Below, in pieces: positions 35,034-45,051 of a DNA stretch of 64,000 bases. The first letter of the stretch is position 1. Every line of letters begins with the position of its first letter. The translations under genes and the position numbers were made by a program. The DNA comes from Candidatus Aenigmatarchaeota archaeon (GTDB lineage: Archaea > Aenigmatarchaeota > Aenigmatarchaeia > JACPZZ01). Location: assembly GCA_016202815.1 (NCBI GenBank), contig JACQNZ010000003.1, positions 1 through 64,000 of the forward strand. The letters run 5' to 3'. Below the pieces are notes generated by a model that worked only from the letters and a program-made list of their open reading frames with translations, was not told the origin of the DNA and searched no databases.

Positions 35034-37703
35034 TTAGAACCCCATCTCTGCGAATACGCTTCGTATCTTGGCCAGCTCTCCGCGCCCCTGGGCAAAGGAC
35101 GTTGAACCGCCGCCCGACCCGCCGCATTTCTTGCATATGTCAGAAACAATTTCGCTTACGCTCTCTTCGCTCTGGGTGCCGCGCTTTCCTATTATTTCTC
35201 CGTTGACGCCCGCCAAGACAACAAGCAGTTTTGGGTGGTCCGATGCCATGGCCTCGGCAATCTCGATGAGCTGTTCGCGGCTGTACGGGAGTATGTGGAA
35301 CAGCCTGTTGTCGCGGATCTTTCCGCGCAGGTTCTCCGCCTTCAAAAATGCGACCTCGGCCTTTAATTTTTCAATAGACTTGTCCTTTTCTTTCCACTCG
35401 TCGAAAAATCTTTGCGCCGTCGCAGGAAGCTGGTCGGCAGGTACGTTGAACACTTCTGCGCTCTTTTTCAGAAGTTCCTCTTTTTTTTTCAGGTCTTCCC
35501 ACGCCTTCGAGCCTGCCGCAAATTCCAACCGCACCAATCCGTCCTGAATCCTTTCTGTTTTGAGAATTTTAATAGCTTTTACGTCGCTCGTAGAATCGCA
35601 ATGCGTCCCGCCGCACGCCTCTACGTCATAGCCCGGTATTTCAACGACGCGGATGTTCACGCTTGGCACGGCCCCGCCCTGGTATATCATCGAGCCGTGC
35701 GCACGCTCCGCGTCCGAGCGTGTCATCACGGTTTTGTTCAGCCGTATCTTGCGGGCTATTATCTGGTTGGCCGTGTCTTCTATCCTGTCCACCTCGTCGT
35801 CGGAAAGGGATTTGTAATGCGTTATGTCCAGGCGCGCCTTTTCAACGGTCTTCTCCGCCCCGGCCTGGTTCACATGCTTTCCGAGCACGATGCGCGCCGC
35901 GGCGTTCATTATGTGGGTGGCCGTGTGGTTTTTCATCAGCTGTTCTCGGCGGGTCCAGTCAACGTCGCATTTCACCGTTTTTGCCCCCTTGTATTTGCCG
36001 TCGATGGTGTGCACGATCACGTTGTTGTATTTTTCAACATTGACAACGTCGAAACCGTTTAACCTCCCGACATCGTGTATCTGCCCGCCTGAAGTCGGAT
36101 AGAAACCTGTCCTGTCAAGCACGATGTGCCTGCCGTTGAAAATTTCCAGTATCTTTGCGCGGAAATTTTTGACGCCGTCGTAATACAGCTGCTTAGTGGG
36201 TTTTACCCTGGAAAGGTCGTGTGAGAACTTTTTTTCCTCCTCCTTGTGGCCCATATGCTTCCTGGAAAGCGTCTCGTAGAAATTTTCCGGGATATTTATC
36301 TCAACGTTGCGCTGTTCCGCGTAAGTCTTTATCATCTCTGGCGTCACGCCCTGCGATTCGTAGAGCTTCGCCATCTTTTCGTCGTCGATTTCAACGCCCT
36401 GGTTTACGATCACTTCGACTATCTTCGCAGCCTTCGCCCGCGACGAAGAAAACCTGTCCGATTCGAAATCAATGATCTTCTCGACGTCCGCAAGGCTTTC
36501 CGTCAGCTTCGGATCCAGCGGCCGCAGGAATTCTGCGTGCATGGCGCAAATTTCCGGCAGTTTTATTCCGAGTTTCATCTCGTCGATAAATGCGAGAGCC
36601 CTTCTTAAAATCACGCGCAGGTTGTAGCCGCCGCCGACGTTGCTCGGCAAGCCGCCGTCGGAAATTGCGTATAGCAGGGTTTTTGTGTGGTCGGCTATGG
36701 AATAAACTGCCTGCAGCGGAGCCACTTTCCTGTGCAGCGCGGATTCATCCACGCCGATCTTTTTTGCTATCAGGCCGCGCGCAGCACGCACGTCCTTTAT
36801 CTCGTCTATGTTCAATGCGCCGGCAAACGAGGCGTATTTCATGAAAAGGCCGTGGTCGTAATCTATCCTGCTTTTCAGATAATCCGCGACTTTCCCGAAC
36901 GTCGCGTCGTAGCTCGTGGGCACGCCCTGCGAAAACCACGTTAACCGCTCCAGCCCCCATCCGACGTCGACGACCTTTATCGGCAGCTCGGATTTTCGGC
37001 CGCCTTTCGACGTGAATTGCATGAACACGGAATTAACCAGCTCAAGCCCGCGCGCGAACGTTTCAACGCACGGCCCGAACGCCGACATGTCGGGCATGGC
37101 CCACAGGTCTTCGATATAGGTTAGCTCGGATTTGTCGATGCCCATCGCCCCGGTTAAAAATTCAAAGTTCAATTCGATGCAGCGGTCTTTCCAATAACCC
37201 GTCTTCGGATAGCCAAAGGCATGCTGGCCTGCCATTATGAACGACGTGTGATGTTTTCCCGTAACGCCGACATTGGGTATGTCCGGGAATCGTAAACAGA
37301 CTTGCGGCACAACAAGGCGGTCTGCAGGATACTCGAACGTCAACCCGCCGGCGTCCAGGCGCTGGAAATCCTGTATGCTGGCTATTGTGAAAAAAAGGTC
37401 CGGGCGCCAGCGGGAAACAACAGGATAGCGCGGCATCGAGTGATGGCTGTTCTTCGAGAAGAATTTCTCGAATTCCTTCCACATCTCTATGTATCCGAAC
37501 CGCCTTTTCGTAGCGCTCGCGCCGATGAAGCCGTAGTCCTCGCACGAAGTGTCTCCGCATGTCGCCTTTGACACGGACCAGAAAAATTTCCCGCATTTGG
37601 CGCACACCTTTCTGGTGAATCCGTTGTCTTCAAACATTTCCACCTTCCAGTATTTGGAAGGATTTTTTTGGAATTCTTTTATCAGGGAGTTTTTGGTCAG
37701 CAT
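35034..37703 (-). CDS. alaS: Alanyl-tRNA synthetase
   Basis: NHTATHIMNAAARIVLG, CGGTHCDSTSDVKAIKI, archaeal N-terminal zinc finger; 889 aa. Confidence 0.96.
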   Translation of the reverse strand: MLTKNSLIKEFQKNPSKYWKVEMFEDNGFTRKVCAKCGKFFWSVSKATCGDTSCEDYGFIGASATKRRFGYIEMWKEFEKFFSKNSHHSMPRYPVVSRWRPDLFFTIASIQDFQRLDAGGLTFEYPADRLVVPQVCLRFPDIPNVGVTGKHHTSFIMAGQHAFGYPKTGYWKDRCIELNFEFLTGAMGIDKSELTYIEDLWAMPDMSAFGPCVETFARGLELVNSVFMQFTSKGGRKSELPIKVVDVGWGLERLTWFSQGVPTSYDATFGKVADYLKSRIDYDHGLFMKYASFAGALNIDEIKDVRAARGLIAKKIGVDESALHRKVAPLQAVYSIADHTKTLLYAISDGGLPSNVGGGYNLRVILRRALAFIDEMKLGIKLPEICAMHAEFLRPLDPKLTESLADVEKIIDFESDRFSSSRAKAAKIVEVIVNQGVEIDDEKMAKLYESQGVTPEMIKTYAEQRNVEINIPENFYETLSRKHMGHKEEEKKFSHDLSRVKPTKQLYYDGVKNFRAKILEIFNGRHIVLDRTGFYPTSGGQIHDVGRLNGFDVVNVEKYNNVIVHTIDGKYKGAKTVKCDVDWTRREQLMKNHTATHIMNAAARIVLGKHVNQAGAEKTVEKARLDITHYKSLSDDEVDRIEDTANQIIARKIRLNKTVMTRSDAERAHGSMIYQGGAVPSVNIRVVEIPGYDVEACGGTHCDSTSDVKAIKILKTERIQDGLVRLEFAAGSKAWEDLKKKEELLKKSAEVFNVPADQLPATAQRFFDEWKEKDKSIEKLKAEVAFLKAENLRGKIRDNRLFHILPYSREQLIEIAEAMASDHPKLLVVLAGVNGEIIGKRGTQSEESVSEIVSDICKKCGGSGGGSTSFAQGRGELAKIRSVFAEMGF

Positions 37704-37748
37704 GCTGTCATCTAAAATTCTTGCTCAGTTCAAATTAATAAACGAAGC

Positions 37749-39623
37749 CTACACGACAACCGCGGTAATATTATTGAAATCAAAATACCTTTTGTCAATG
37801 TCCGTAGCATTCGCAGTCACGTCATAGCTTCCGATAGAACCGTAATTATACTCAAAATAGACGAAAATTGTCTGGTTCGCTGTCAACGATATGTTTTGCG
37901 TGCTGTTTATCGCAACGCCATCCTGCGGGTAGAACGTCCAGGAGACGTTAAGATCGGAATCGGGGCTTTTGATGTTGAAACCGTAGATGTTCTTTAACGA
38001 AGACTGGTTCAGTAGTTTTAGGCCATTAACCTCAATCGGCCTTGCTTCTATCGTCATGCTTAGCGTGTTTGAGTTATCTGCGGAAGTGTTGGCGTAAGCC
38101 GTAACAGTGTAATTTCCAGGCCTTGAATAGTCGTGACTTGCGAATATGAACGTTTCTTGGTAAGCGCCTAGAGTGACATTGTTCTGGCTATTATCAGACC
38201 TGCCGTCCCCATAATTTATAGTCCACGATACATTCGCTGGTGTGCTAAGATCATTAAACGCTTTAAATTGGAATACCCTGTTGCCTGCGTTTGAGTGAAC
38301 GACCTGAAGGTCGGATACGAACAAATTATAAAGAACAGCAAGCACAGACCTGAAAGCATCTATGCGACGGAACGTTAGCTGGGTTGCGGAATCGTAAATC
38401 GGTTTTCCGGTGTAGTTCATTACCCGTTCTATGTCAGATGGCGTTAGGCTGTTATTGGCCTGTTTCATCAACGCGGCCAGTCCGGCGACATGGGGGGCGG
38501 CTTGGGATGTGCCACTTATCTGTGCGTATCCGCCGTTTTTATAAGTAGAATTTATGATAGCACCTGGTGCAAGCAAATCAAGTATTCCTCCTCTATTAGT
38601 GAAACAGGTTATCTGATCAATTTCTGTAGTCAGATCTGCACACGCGTCCCAAAGTTGTGCCCCGCCTTTCAGATCGTAAGTAGCACCTACAGACGTGGCA
38701 TTCGAGGCGCATGCCGGGACGCCTATTCCTGTAGTATTACCCATATTTCCTGATGCTACCGAAACGAATAGATTGGAAATAGTTGCATTGTTTGCTTCTA
38801 TGGAAGACGCGCGATTATCACAATAAGAACTGAAATTTTCTGAGGTACCTATGCTGACTGTTATCAAAGTGATATTATAAACATCTTTGTTATCTTTACA
38901 CCATTTTATTCCATTTGCAAGATCGGGTTCTGTGCCGGAGCCACTGTTATTAGTAACACGCACCGCTACTATTTTAGAGTCAAAGGCAACACCTCTCAAA
39001 CCCCCTTCAAATAGTGACCCATTTGCAGCTACTATACCAGCGATATGTGTGCCATGGCCATCGTTATCGGTTGCATTTGTGTCGCTAGTAAGACCATTAG
39101 GGCAACAATTATTGCTACAAAAACATTTTTGTGCTACCACTTTCCCGTTAAAAGCTGGATGAGTCGAGTTAACACCGGTGTCTACAATGCATATGGTCTG
39201 ATTTCTACCGGTAATATTGAGTTGGTTAGCATTAACGTCCCATGCATTATTAGCGTGAATCAGTGGAAGGCTATTCTCTAGAAGGGTGTGTGTAGGCTTT
39301 GATAGATATACATGATCTACAAATGGATTAATTTTTAATTTATCTATGCCCTGTTTATTTGTATAGCCAGAGAACCATAGTGTATCATTGAACAAATACT
39401 GCGGTGTGAATTCATTACTCGAGAGCGTTGATAATACCATACCTTGCTTTGCACTATTCAATATTACTACAACATTGACGATACTTTTGTTTTCTAAACT
39501 ACTATAAACTTCATTTTCTATATTAGCATAATTATCTGTTAAAACTTTGCCATTTACCATTGTGAACAAAGATAAAAAAGATATTGTTATGAAAAAAATG
39601 ATATAGTGGTGCCTCATGGTCAC
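37749..39623 (-). CDS. Subtilisin-family (S8) secreted serine protease
   Basis: Asp box ICIVDTGVNSTHP, His box GHGTHIAGIVA, Ser box GTSQAAPHVAGLAAL; C-terminal Ig/PKD-like repeats. Confidence 0.93.
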   Translation of the reverse strand: MTMRHHYIIFFITISFLSLFTMVNGKVLTDNYANIENEVYSSLENKSIVNVVVILNSAKQGMVLSTLSSNEFTPQYLFNDTLWFSGYTNKQGIDKLKINPFVDHVYLSKPTHTLLENSLPLIHANNAWDVNANQLNITGRNQTICIVDTGVNSTHPAFNGKVVAQKCFCSNNCCPNGLTSDTNATDNDGHGTHIAGIVAANGSLFEGGLRGVAFDSKIVAVRVTNNSGSGTEPDLANGIKWCKDNKDVYNITLITVSIGTSENFSSYCDNRASSIEANNATISNLFVSVASGNMGNTTGIGVPACASNATSVGATYDLKGGAQLWDACADLTTEIDQITCFTNRGGILDLLAPGAIINSTYKNGGYAQISGTSQAAPHVAGLAALMKQANNSLTPSDIERVMNYTGKPIYDSATQLTFRRIDAFRSVLAVLYNLFVSDLQVVHSNAGNRVFQFKAFNDLSTPANVSWTINYGDGRSDNSQNNVTLGAYQETFIFASHDYSRPGNYTVTAYANTSADNSNTLSMTIEARPIEVNGLKLLNQSSLKNIYGFNIKSPDSDLNVSWTFYPQDGVAINSTQNISLTANQTIFVYFEYNYGSIGSYDVTANATDIDKRYFDFNNITAVVV

Positions 39624-40027
39624 AGTGTCCCGACAGTACTTACTACAGAAGCCTGCTGTATTGAATTGTTCTCAACTTTTGTAAGTATACAAGCCCATAA
39701 GGCTTCTTTAGTTGAAGGGACGTTAACAACGGTTATAGTAGTCCCATTATACCCGGTTGTGAAAGCGTCGTCCCTGATAGTTAAGCCGTATTTTCCTACA
39801 ATATCTCGCATCTGATCCTTGGTCGTACTACCATAGAATCTAACTTCTATGACCCCTTCTGCGCCGCCGCCAGTTTTACAAACGTCCCTTAAACTAAACT
39901 CATACCAAGCCGATACGAAGTTTTTATCGAATAGTAAAATCATCGATAAAGTTACTACCAATAGTACAATTAGAACATACTTCCATCGTCTAATATCTAT
40001 AAATTTATCTTTAATCAGATTCACCAC
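39620..40027 (-). CDS. Membrane-anchored small protein, possible I9/fervidolysin-like prodomain
   Basis: N-terminal TM then EVRFYGSTTKDQMRDIVGKYGLTIRD...TITVVNVPSTKEALWACILTKVENNSIQQASVV; ATGA overlap with protease gene. Confidence 0.5.
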   Translation of the reverse strand: MVNLIKDKFIDIRRWKYVLIVLLVVTLSMILLFDKNFVSAWYEFSLRDVCKTGGGAEGVIEVRFYGSTTKDQMRDIVGKYGLTIRDDAFTTGYNGTTITVVNVPSTKEALWACILTKVENNSIQQASVVSTVGTL

Positions 40028-42012
40028 TTCGTATTCGTTATGAAATTGCTAACCTGCGTCCTGATAACCGAAGACGACTGGCCGCTGCTCTCCCAAATAT
40101 TGGCTGTCCTGCTTACGTTTGTCATGTTTGTCGCAGTCTCGCCTGTCGTTACGTAATTGAACGCCCACGTCTGGTTGCCTAACACAGCCACGCGGTCAAA
40201 CTTGCCGAAACTTTGATGCCCTGAAGAATTTATGATGTATATCCATTGATCCGGATAACGCGAAGACGTTGGTATCGTGTCGTTTATGCCAAGCTCGATG
40301 CTGTTCCTGCCGTCTGATTCATTGGCTATCGAACTACCTTGTTCATCGAACATTGTTACTAAAGTTTTATTGTAAGTCGCGTTTATCCAGTCAGCGCTTC
40401 TTGTCTTGTTTGATATCCTGAACTCGTCTATGAGGCCTTTGAATTCCGTATAGCCTAAACCGCCGTCGGAATCCCCAACCCTTAACTTGTCGTGATTGTT
40501 CGTACATAGTGTGCCGGTATTGGAATCTATCGCATCAAGTTTTCCGTTAATGAATAATTTATGGCCTACTGTAGAATCGTAAGTAACGGCCAGATAATAC
40601 CATTTGTTTCTTTCAAGAGGCGTGTTGCCTCTCAATTCTCTGGTAGCAGAACAGTCTGTGGAATCCTGGAACCTGACTTTGGCATCGCTTGCCTGGACCA
40701 AGAACCACCACAGATATGTATTAGAATTCCCGCCCTTCGCCGCTATTATTGAGTGCCATACAGATGTGGTGTTTTCATCCAGCTTTATCCAGGCTTCTAT
40801 GGTGAAATTAGTAGTCATGTTCATATCCGGGTATTCCAGCCCTTTGCTTACGCACCAAGTTGTTCCGGTACAGTTCAATCGTAAAGCATAACCGAACCTG
40901 CCGCTTGAATTCCATGAAACTTGTTGCTGATTGTTGAAGGTGCCGTTATAGCCGATTCGCGTGGAGTCGTTTGTCGTAATTCCTGCGTTCTCGTCGAGAT
41001 GATCGACTAGAATGAAATCAGAATCCCACACATTTTTCGCGTTCTGTGAATCGTTTGCGGACGGGTTTCCATAGAATATATAATTAGAAATATTAGACGA
41101 CGGTATGTTAGGCTCTTTCACCCAAATTACAGTGTTAGTTGTGTTGCACGTGTTTTTTTCCGTTTCATAATCCATCAATTGGTTGTCGGATTCGTTGATA
41201 ATTCTGATATCGTTGCAGTTTGACTGCATCTTGCCCGCAGAAATTGGACCCTGGGTGTCCCAGCCACCCTTGTCATTAGTAGTATCTGTACCATTCACCA
41301 ATACAGGAAAATTGTACAAAGCCGTATTTGGCGATATGTTTACCTGCATCTGCCTGTAATAATTGAAAGTGCCGTCCCATTGCGGATCTATCAAAACAGT
41401 GCCGCTTAAACTTTGTGCTGTTGTGTCAGCAACTATGTTAAACTTCCCTCGAGTGTTTGGTATTATGTCAAAGCTGAATTCAAACAACTTTGGTGTGTTG
41501 GAAGCTACAATAAAAGGCAAAGTAAATGGAACTCTGTCGTAATAATAAATTGTTCTTGTGTAAGGGTAAGAAGTTTGATTAAATCTGGTTACTATAGTCC
41601 CGTTAGGAAACGTATAATCGTAGGATATCAAAGACGCATTATTTTCATAGGCTTCGTGGGACGTATTCTCCAAAAGGTAGGCTTCGTATCTGGTTAATCC
41701 TGCGTCGGAAGTTGTCAGGGATAAATTATTTAATGTAAATTGTGCGGAAGACGATAAACTGCAATAAAATTTATTGGAGATATCGTTGAACTGTGTGGAC
41801 GGCGTTATTGTTTCGCTAACGGACATAGGCGAGCCTTTCCAGCAGCTCAAGGCGACATTGGGAGCGGCTGAAATTGAATTAAAAAAAAGCGTGGACGTCA
41901 AAATTAACAGAACCAAAGACAAATAAAGGGTTTTTTTAGATTTCATTTCTACGATTAGATTGGAAAATTTATTTATAAGCTTTAAATTGGTTCTAAACGT
42001 AAATTTTCGCAC
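40021..42012 (-). CDS. Secreted surface protein with DUF2341 and LamG-like domains
   Basis: NFPVLVNGTDTTNDKGGW...IRIINESDNQLMDYE (DUF2341-like); NFTIEAWIKLDENTTSVWHSIIAAKG...FKGLIDEFRISNKTRS (LamG). Confidence 0.82.
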   Translation of the reverse strand: MRKFTFRTNLKLINKFSNLIVEMKSKKTLYLSLVLLILTSTLFFNSISAAPNVALSCWKGSPMSVSETITPSTQFNDISNKFYCSLSSSAQFTLNNLSLTTSDAGLTRYEAYLLENTSHEAYENNASLISYDYTFPNGTIVTRFNQTSYPYTRTIYYYDRVPFTLPFIVASNTPKLFEFSFDIIPNTRGKFNIVADTTAQSLSGTVLIDPQWDGTFNYYRQMQVNISPNTALYNFPVLVNGTDTTNDKGGWDTQGPISAGKMQSNCNDIRIINESDNQLMDYETEKNTCNTTNTVIWVKEPNIPSSNISNYIFYGNPSANDSQNAKNVWDSDFILVDHLDENAGITTNDSTRIGYNGTFNNQQQVSWNSSGRFGYALRLNCTGTTWCVSKGLEYPDMNMTTNFTIEAWIKLDENTTSVWHSIIAAKGGNSNTYLWWFLVQASDAKVRFQDSTDCSATRELRGNTPLERNKWYYLAVTYDSTVGHKLFINGKLDAIDSNTGTLCTNNHDKLRVGDSDGGLGYTEFKGLIDEFRISNKTRSADWINATYNKTLVTMFDEQGSSIANESDGRNSIELGINDTIPTSSRYPDQWIYIINSSGHQSFGKFDRVAVLGNQTWAFNYVTTGETATNMTNVSRTANIWESSGQSSSVIRTQVSNFITNTKW

Positions 42013-42340
42013 TCTGCGCTACGTCCGGATTCACCGAGCACGACTCGCACGTGTCTATCCACGTTGACCCGGCGGCGCGCAGCCGCGACTTGGACACTGA
42101 GCCGTATGAAACTTCCGCACCGCAGAATTTGCACTGCGTCGGGACAAAAATCCGCTTCTGTTTTTTGCCGTAGGCGCTTTTCGCAGCCTTGGGTTTTTTG
42201 TAGCCTGCGGTAATTTTATAACCGGCCGCCCTCGCTGACATTAAGTTATCGACGCGCACACTCTCTTTTTCCTCGACAGTGACGTAGTTTTTGCCGCTTT
42301 TTTGTCCTGGAGAAGAATAAGCCACACCCATAAGACTCAA
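41993..42340 (-). CDS. Small zinc-ribbon-containing hypothetical protein
   Basis: CKFCGAEVSYG...CESC. Confidence 0.5.
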   Translation of the reverse strand: MSLMGVAYSSPGQKSGKNYVTVEEKESVRVDNLMSARAAGYKITAGYKKPKAAKSAYGKKQKRIFVPTQCKFCGAEVSYGSVSKSRLRAAGSTWIDTCESCSVNPDVAQSAKIYV

Positions 42341-42378
42341 TAATTTTTAACAGTGCAAATTAATAACGGGAAACATCG

Positions 42379-42506
42379 AGAAACTGAAGCATATCGCGTT
42401 CCAACTGAAGCATGCCGTAATTAGAAAACATCAGTTTTCTAATTGAGAAAATTAACATTTTCTCAATACTGTATCGGTATGCTTCTAGCTTTTCGGTATG
42501 GTTCTG
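42379..42506. repeat. Composite nested palindromic element (cloverleaf-like)
   Basis: Stem GAAGCATGCCG 42407-42417 / CGGTATGCTTC 42475-42485 enclosing hairpins AATTAGAAAA-CATCAG-TTTTCTAATT and TTGAGAAAA-TTAACA-TTTTCTCAA; decayed outer copy GAAGCATATCG / CGGTATGGTTC. Confidence 0.85.
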
Positions 42507-42511
42507 TCGGT

Positions 42512-42859
42512 CTACGCAACCGCGACGCCGCAGTTCGCGCAGTGGGGCGAAAGGGTTTTCTTAACTTCGCCGATCCTGCCGACGACAGTCGCAACCGCGA
42601 AAACGGGTTTGTCGGCAGGCTTCCCGCCGCAGTAACTGCAGCCGGATTTTTGCGAGCTTAATTTCCGCGGCCGCCTGCGGCTTAATCGGAAAATGCGCAA
42701 GCCGGTGTAGCCTCTCTGCGGGACATATTCCGGCCTGGAGCCGCGATAATAAGCGATTGGCCCTTGCCTGGAACCGCCCGTATAGCTGGTAGTTGTGTAA
42801 CCTGGCCCTCTTCCTGCTTCCGAAACAACGCGGTTTGTATAACTTGGAGGCGTCCTCAT
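42512..42859 (-). CDS. Hypothetical protein with two CxxC motifs
   Basis: CSYCGGKPADKP...CANCGVAVA; ATG 42859 preferred. Confidence 0.5.
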   Translation of the reverse strand: MRTPPSYTNRVVSEAGRGPGYTTTSYTGGSRQGPIAYYRGSRPEYVPQRGYTGLRIFRLSRRRPRKLSSQKSGCSYCGGKPADKPVFAVATVVGRIGEVKKTLSPHCANCGVAVA

Positions 42860-42863
42860 CAAG

Positions 42864-43301
42864 TTACTTTTTCGAGAACGCACCTTTTAATATACGATGA
42901 AGCAGGTTACGTTGATTGTCCCATTTCAGCCTTCGTAAAGCGTTTTTTGCGTCAAGCCAGGCAAAACCGCTAAAAGAACGTTTCTCAACGCGAACAGGAC
43001 CGCCTAACGACTCGATTAAAAAAGCCTTCTGTTCTGTTCCCGTGTAGCCGTGGCGCGCAGCATACTCTTTCGGGTAATTATATATGATCTTTTCGTTAAT
43101 CCGCTTCACGATTTTTAACAGCGTCAGTCCCGTCTCTTCGCGCACCTCGCGCAACGCCGCCCGTTTCGCAGTCTCGCCTTTCTCAATGCCGCCTTTCGGA
43201 AGCTCCCAGCCTTTCCGTTTGCGTTTCAGTAAAAGGAACTCTACACCGTCAGCAGATTTGCGAAAAACAACGCCGATGGCGACACGCCTGACTTTCTTCA
43301 T
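42864..43301 (-). CDS. NUDIX hydrolase
   Basis: GGIEKGETAKRAALREVREETGL Nudix box. Confidence 0.92.
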   Translation of the reverse strand: MKKVRRVAIGVVFRKSADGVEFLLLKRKRKGWELPKGGIEKGETAKRAALREVREETGLTLLKIVKRINEKIIYNYPKEYAARHGYTGTEQKAFLIESLGGPVRVEKRSFSGFAWLDAKNALRRLKWDNQRNLLHRILKGAFSKK

Positions 43302-43330
43302 ATTTAATTTTGAGATTGAATATAATTAAT

Positions 43331-43756
43331 ATGGCACGTGAGTTGGAGAGAGTCAGAAGATTGCAAAAGGCGATGGATGACACAAAAATTGGATATCGTG
43401 TGGGTGAAGTTGCTTATTCGATGCCAAAAACGGTTAAAGAGAGTAGATACACGATCGAAGTGAATAATCGGGGCACGGAAACAGTTGATGTACGCCCTGA
43501 AAAGGGAAAAGAGGGTTATGTGAAACAGACTCTTATTATACCAACGTCTCTTCAGGAGGTAGTTTACCGCATAGAAACAATTGACGGAAATCCTATATCT
43601 GAAGGCGTTATGTTGTTTGCTGATGTAGAATCGAAACGTCTGATGTTGGACGCCGGCGATGCTTATAAAACTGGCGCAAAACAGCAGGCGAAGGAACTCG
43701 AAGCAAGACTTCGAGAAATAGCAAAGAAAATAAAATTCGGTTTTGAGACAGGCTAA
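43331..43756 (+). CDS. Hypothetical protein
   Basis: MARELERVRRLQKAMDDTKIGYRVGEV...; helical C-terminus. Confidence 0.5.
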   Translation: MARELERVRRLQKAMDDTKIGYRVGEVAYSMPKTVKESRYTIEVNNRGTETVDVRPEKGKEGYVKQTLIIPTSLQEVVYRIETIDGNPISEGVMLFADVESKRLMLDAGDAYKTGAKQQAKELEARLREIAKKIKFGFETG

Positions 43757-43835
43757 CTGTCAGCAGATTGGATAGTTTGTTACGGTTTTATCATTTTTCT
43801 ATAGAACCATCGAATGAATTTATTTTTCCGGCTTT

Positions 43836-44957
43836 TTATCGCGCCGCCCCAGCCAACAATTTCCTGTAAACACCGTGCCCGTGTTTCGCAAACATTTCAA
43901 AATAGCCTGTATACCATTGGTTCAGCGAAACGCCGGCCCGCTCCGACTGTTCAACGTCTCTCCACGACTCTACCCCGCCCGTTCGGATAACATGGAATTC
44001 CTGCGACGGCGGGCCGGCTTTAAAATATTCCACTGCCCTGCCAGCCAGCGCCAAAGAATCTTCTTTCAGCGGACGACCGCTTACGCCGCCGCCAACGCCG
44101 AAATCGCCGATAGTGTAAAAATCATACAATTTCCTTTCATCCGGGTGTATCGTCGCCCTTCTGCGCGCGTATTGCGTTGATGTGTTCCCAAAATTCACGC
44201 CGTCAAAACCGAGCTCGAACAGCATATCCATCAACGAAGGAACTTGCGGCAGTTCCGTGTCAACGGAAAATTTCACAATCACCGGAAGCCGCCTTGTTCT
44301 AATATCCAGAAAATTGTCTTTCACGTATCGCAGCCTTGTTCCAAGTTCGTCGTAATTTGGCGTCCCTTGTCCTGTGTTCGGACAACTTTCATTCATCTCC
44401 AGGAAGTCAACGCCCGCGGATTCGTAAAGCCGCATGCCTGTCACGAGGCGCCGCAGCATTTCTTCGCCCTGCAAATCCGGCGGGCCGGCCACGCTCCACC
44501 CTATCGGGCAATCTGCGACTCTCTTCATCGTGCGCGCCCTTTCCGAATTAGCGTGGTCGCCGTCGTTTGGTAATCCTAACCAGTTCGATGCGGCGTGCGA
44601 TCGCGCATATGGCGCAAAAGGAAGATATATCCCATCTTTTTCATTTCCGTGCCGCGAATTCCATGTCCCTGTTCCGCCGATATATCCAGCCGCGCCCTGC
44701 TTTGCTGTCATCTCATAGCACTCGCCGTTCTTGAACATGCCGGCAGCGTTCATTACCGGCCCGCGAAACCGGATACCCCACAGCTCGCGCGAAAATTCTT
44801 CCGGGGGCGAATAAAATTCAGAAGGAGTTTCCTCTCCGAGTTTGGTTAAAAAATCCAGCCGGCCTTCCGAATATTTCCTTACAACCGCCCGGGGAGGCAG
44901 CCTTGTTGAGAACGGCCTTGCCAAACTTTCCAGCTTTGCGAGCGTAGCGGCTTTCAT
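43836..44957 (-). CDS. Dihydroorotate dehydrogenase-like flavoprotein
   Basis: VMNAAGMFKNGE; LEMNESCPNTGQ; PVIVKFSVDTELPQVPSLMDMLFELGFDGVNFGNT; IRTGGVESWRDV. Confidence 0.82.
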   Translation of the reverse strand: MKAATLAKLESLARPFSTRLPPRAVVRKYSEGRLDFLTKLGEETPSEFYSPPEEFSRELWGIRFRGPVMNAAGMFKNGECYEMTAKQGAAGYIGGTGTWNSRHGNEKDGIYLPFAPYARSHAASNWLGLPNDGDHANSERARTMKRVADCPIGWSVAGPPDLQGEEMLRRLVTGMRLYESAGVDFLEMNESCPNTGQGTPNYDELGTRLRYVKDNFLDIRTRRLPVIVKFSVDTELPQVPSLMDMLFELGFDGVNFGNTSTQYARRRATIHPDERKLYDFYTIGDFGVGGGVSGRPLKEDSLALAGRAVEYFKAGPPSQEFHVIRTGGVESWRDVEQSERAGVSLNQWYTGYFEMFAKHGHGVYRKLLAGAAR

Positions 44958-45051
44958 GCTGGAAATAATTCGGCGCCGCAGGATTTAAGCCGGGCTTTAC
45001 GTCTAACCAAATAAAAAAAAGCCCGGTAGAAAACAAAAAAACCAAACGTTT

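Noticed and set aside
35412-36062. Plus-strand ORF of 216 aa inside alaS
   Set aside because: Antisense to a well-supported alanyl-tRNA synthetase; no recognisable motif.
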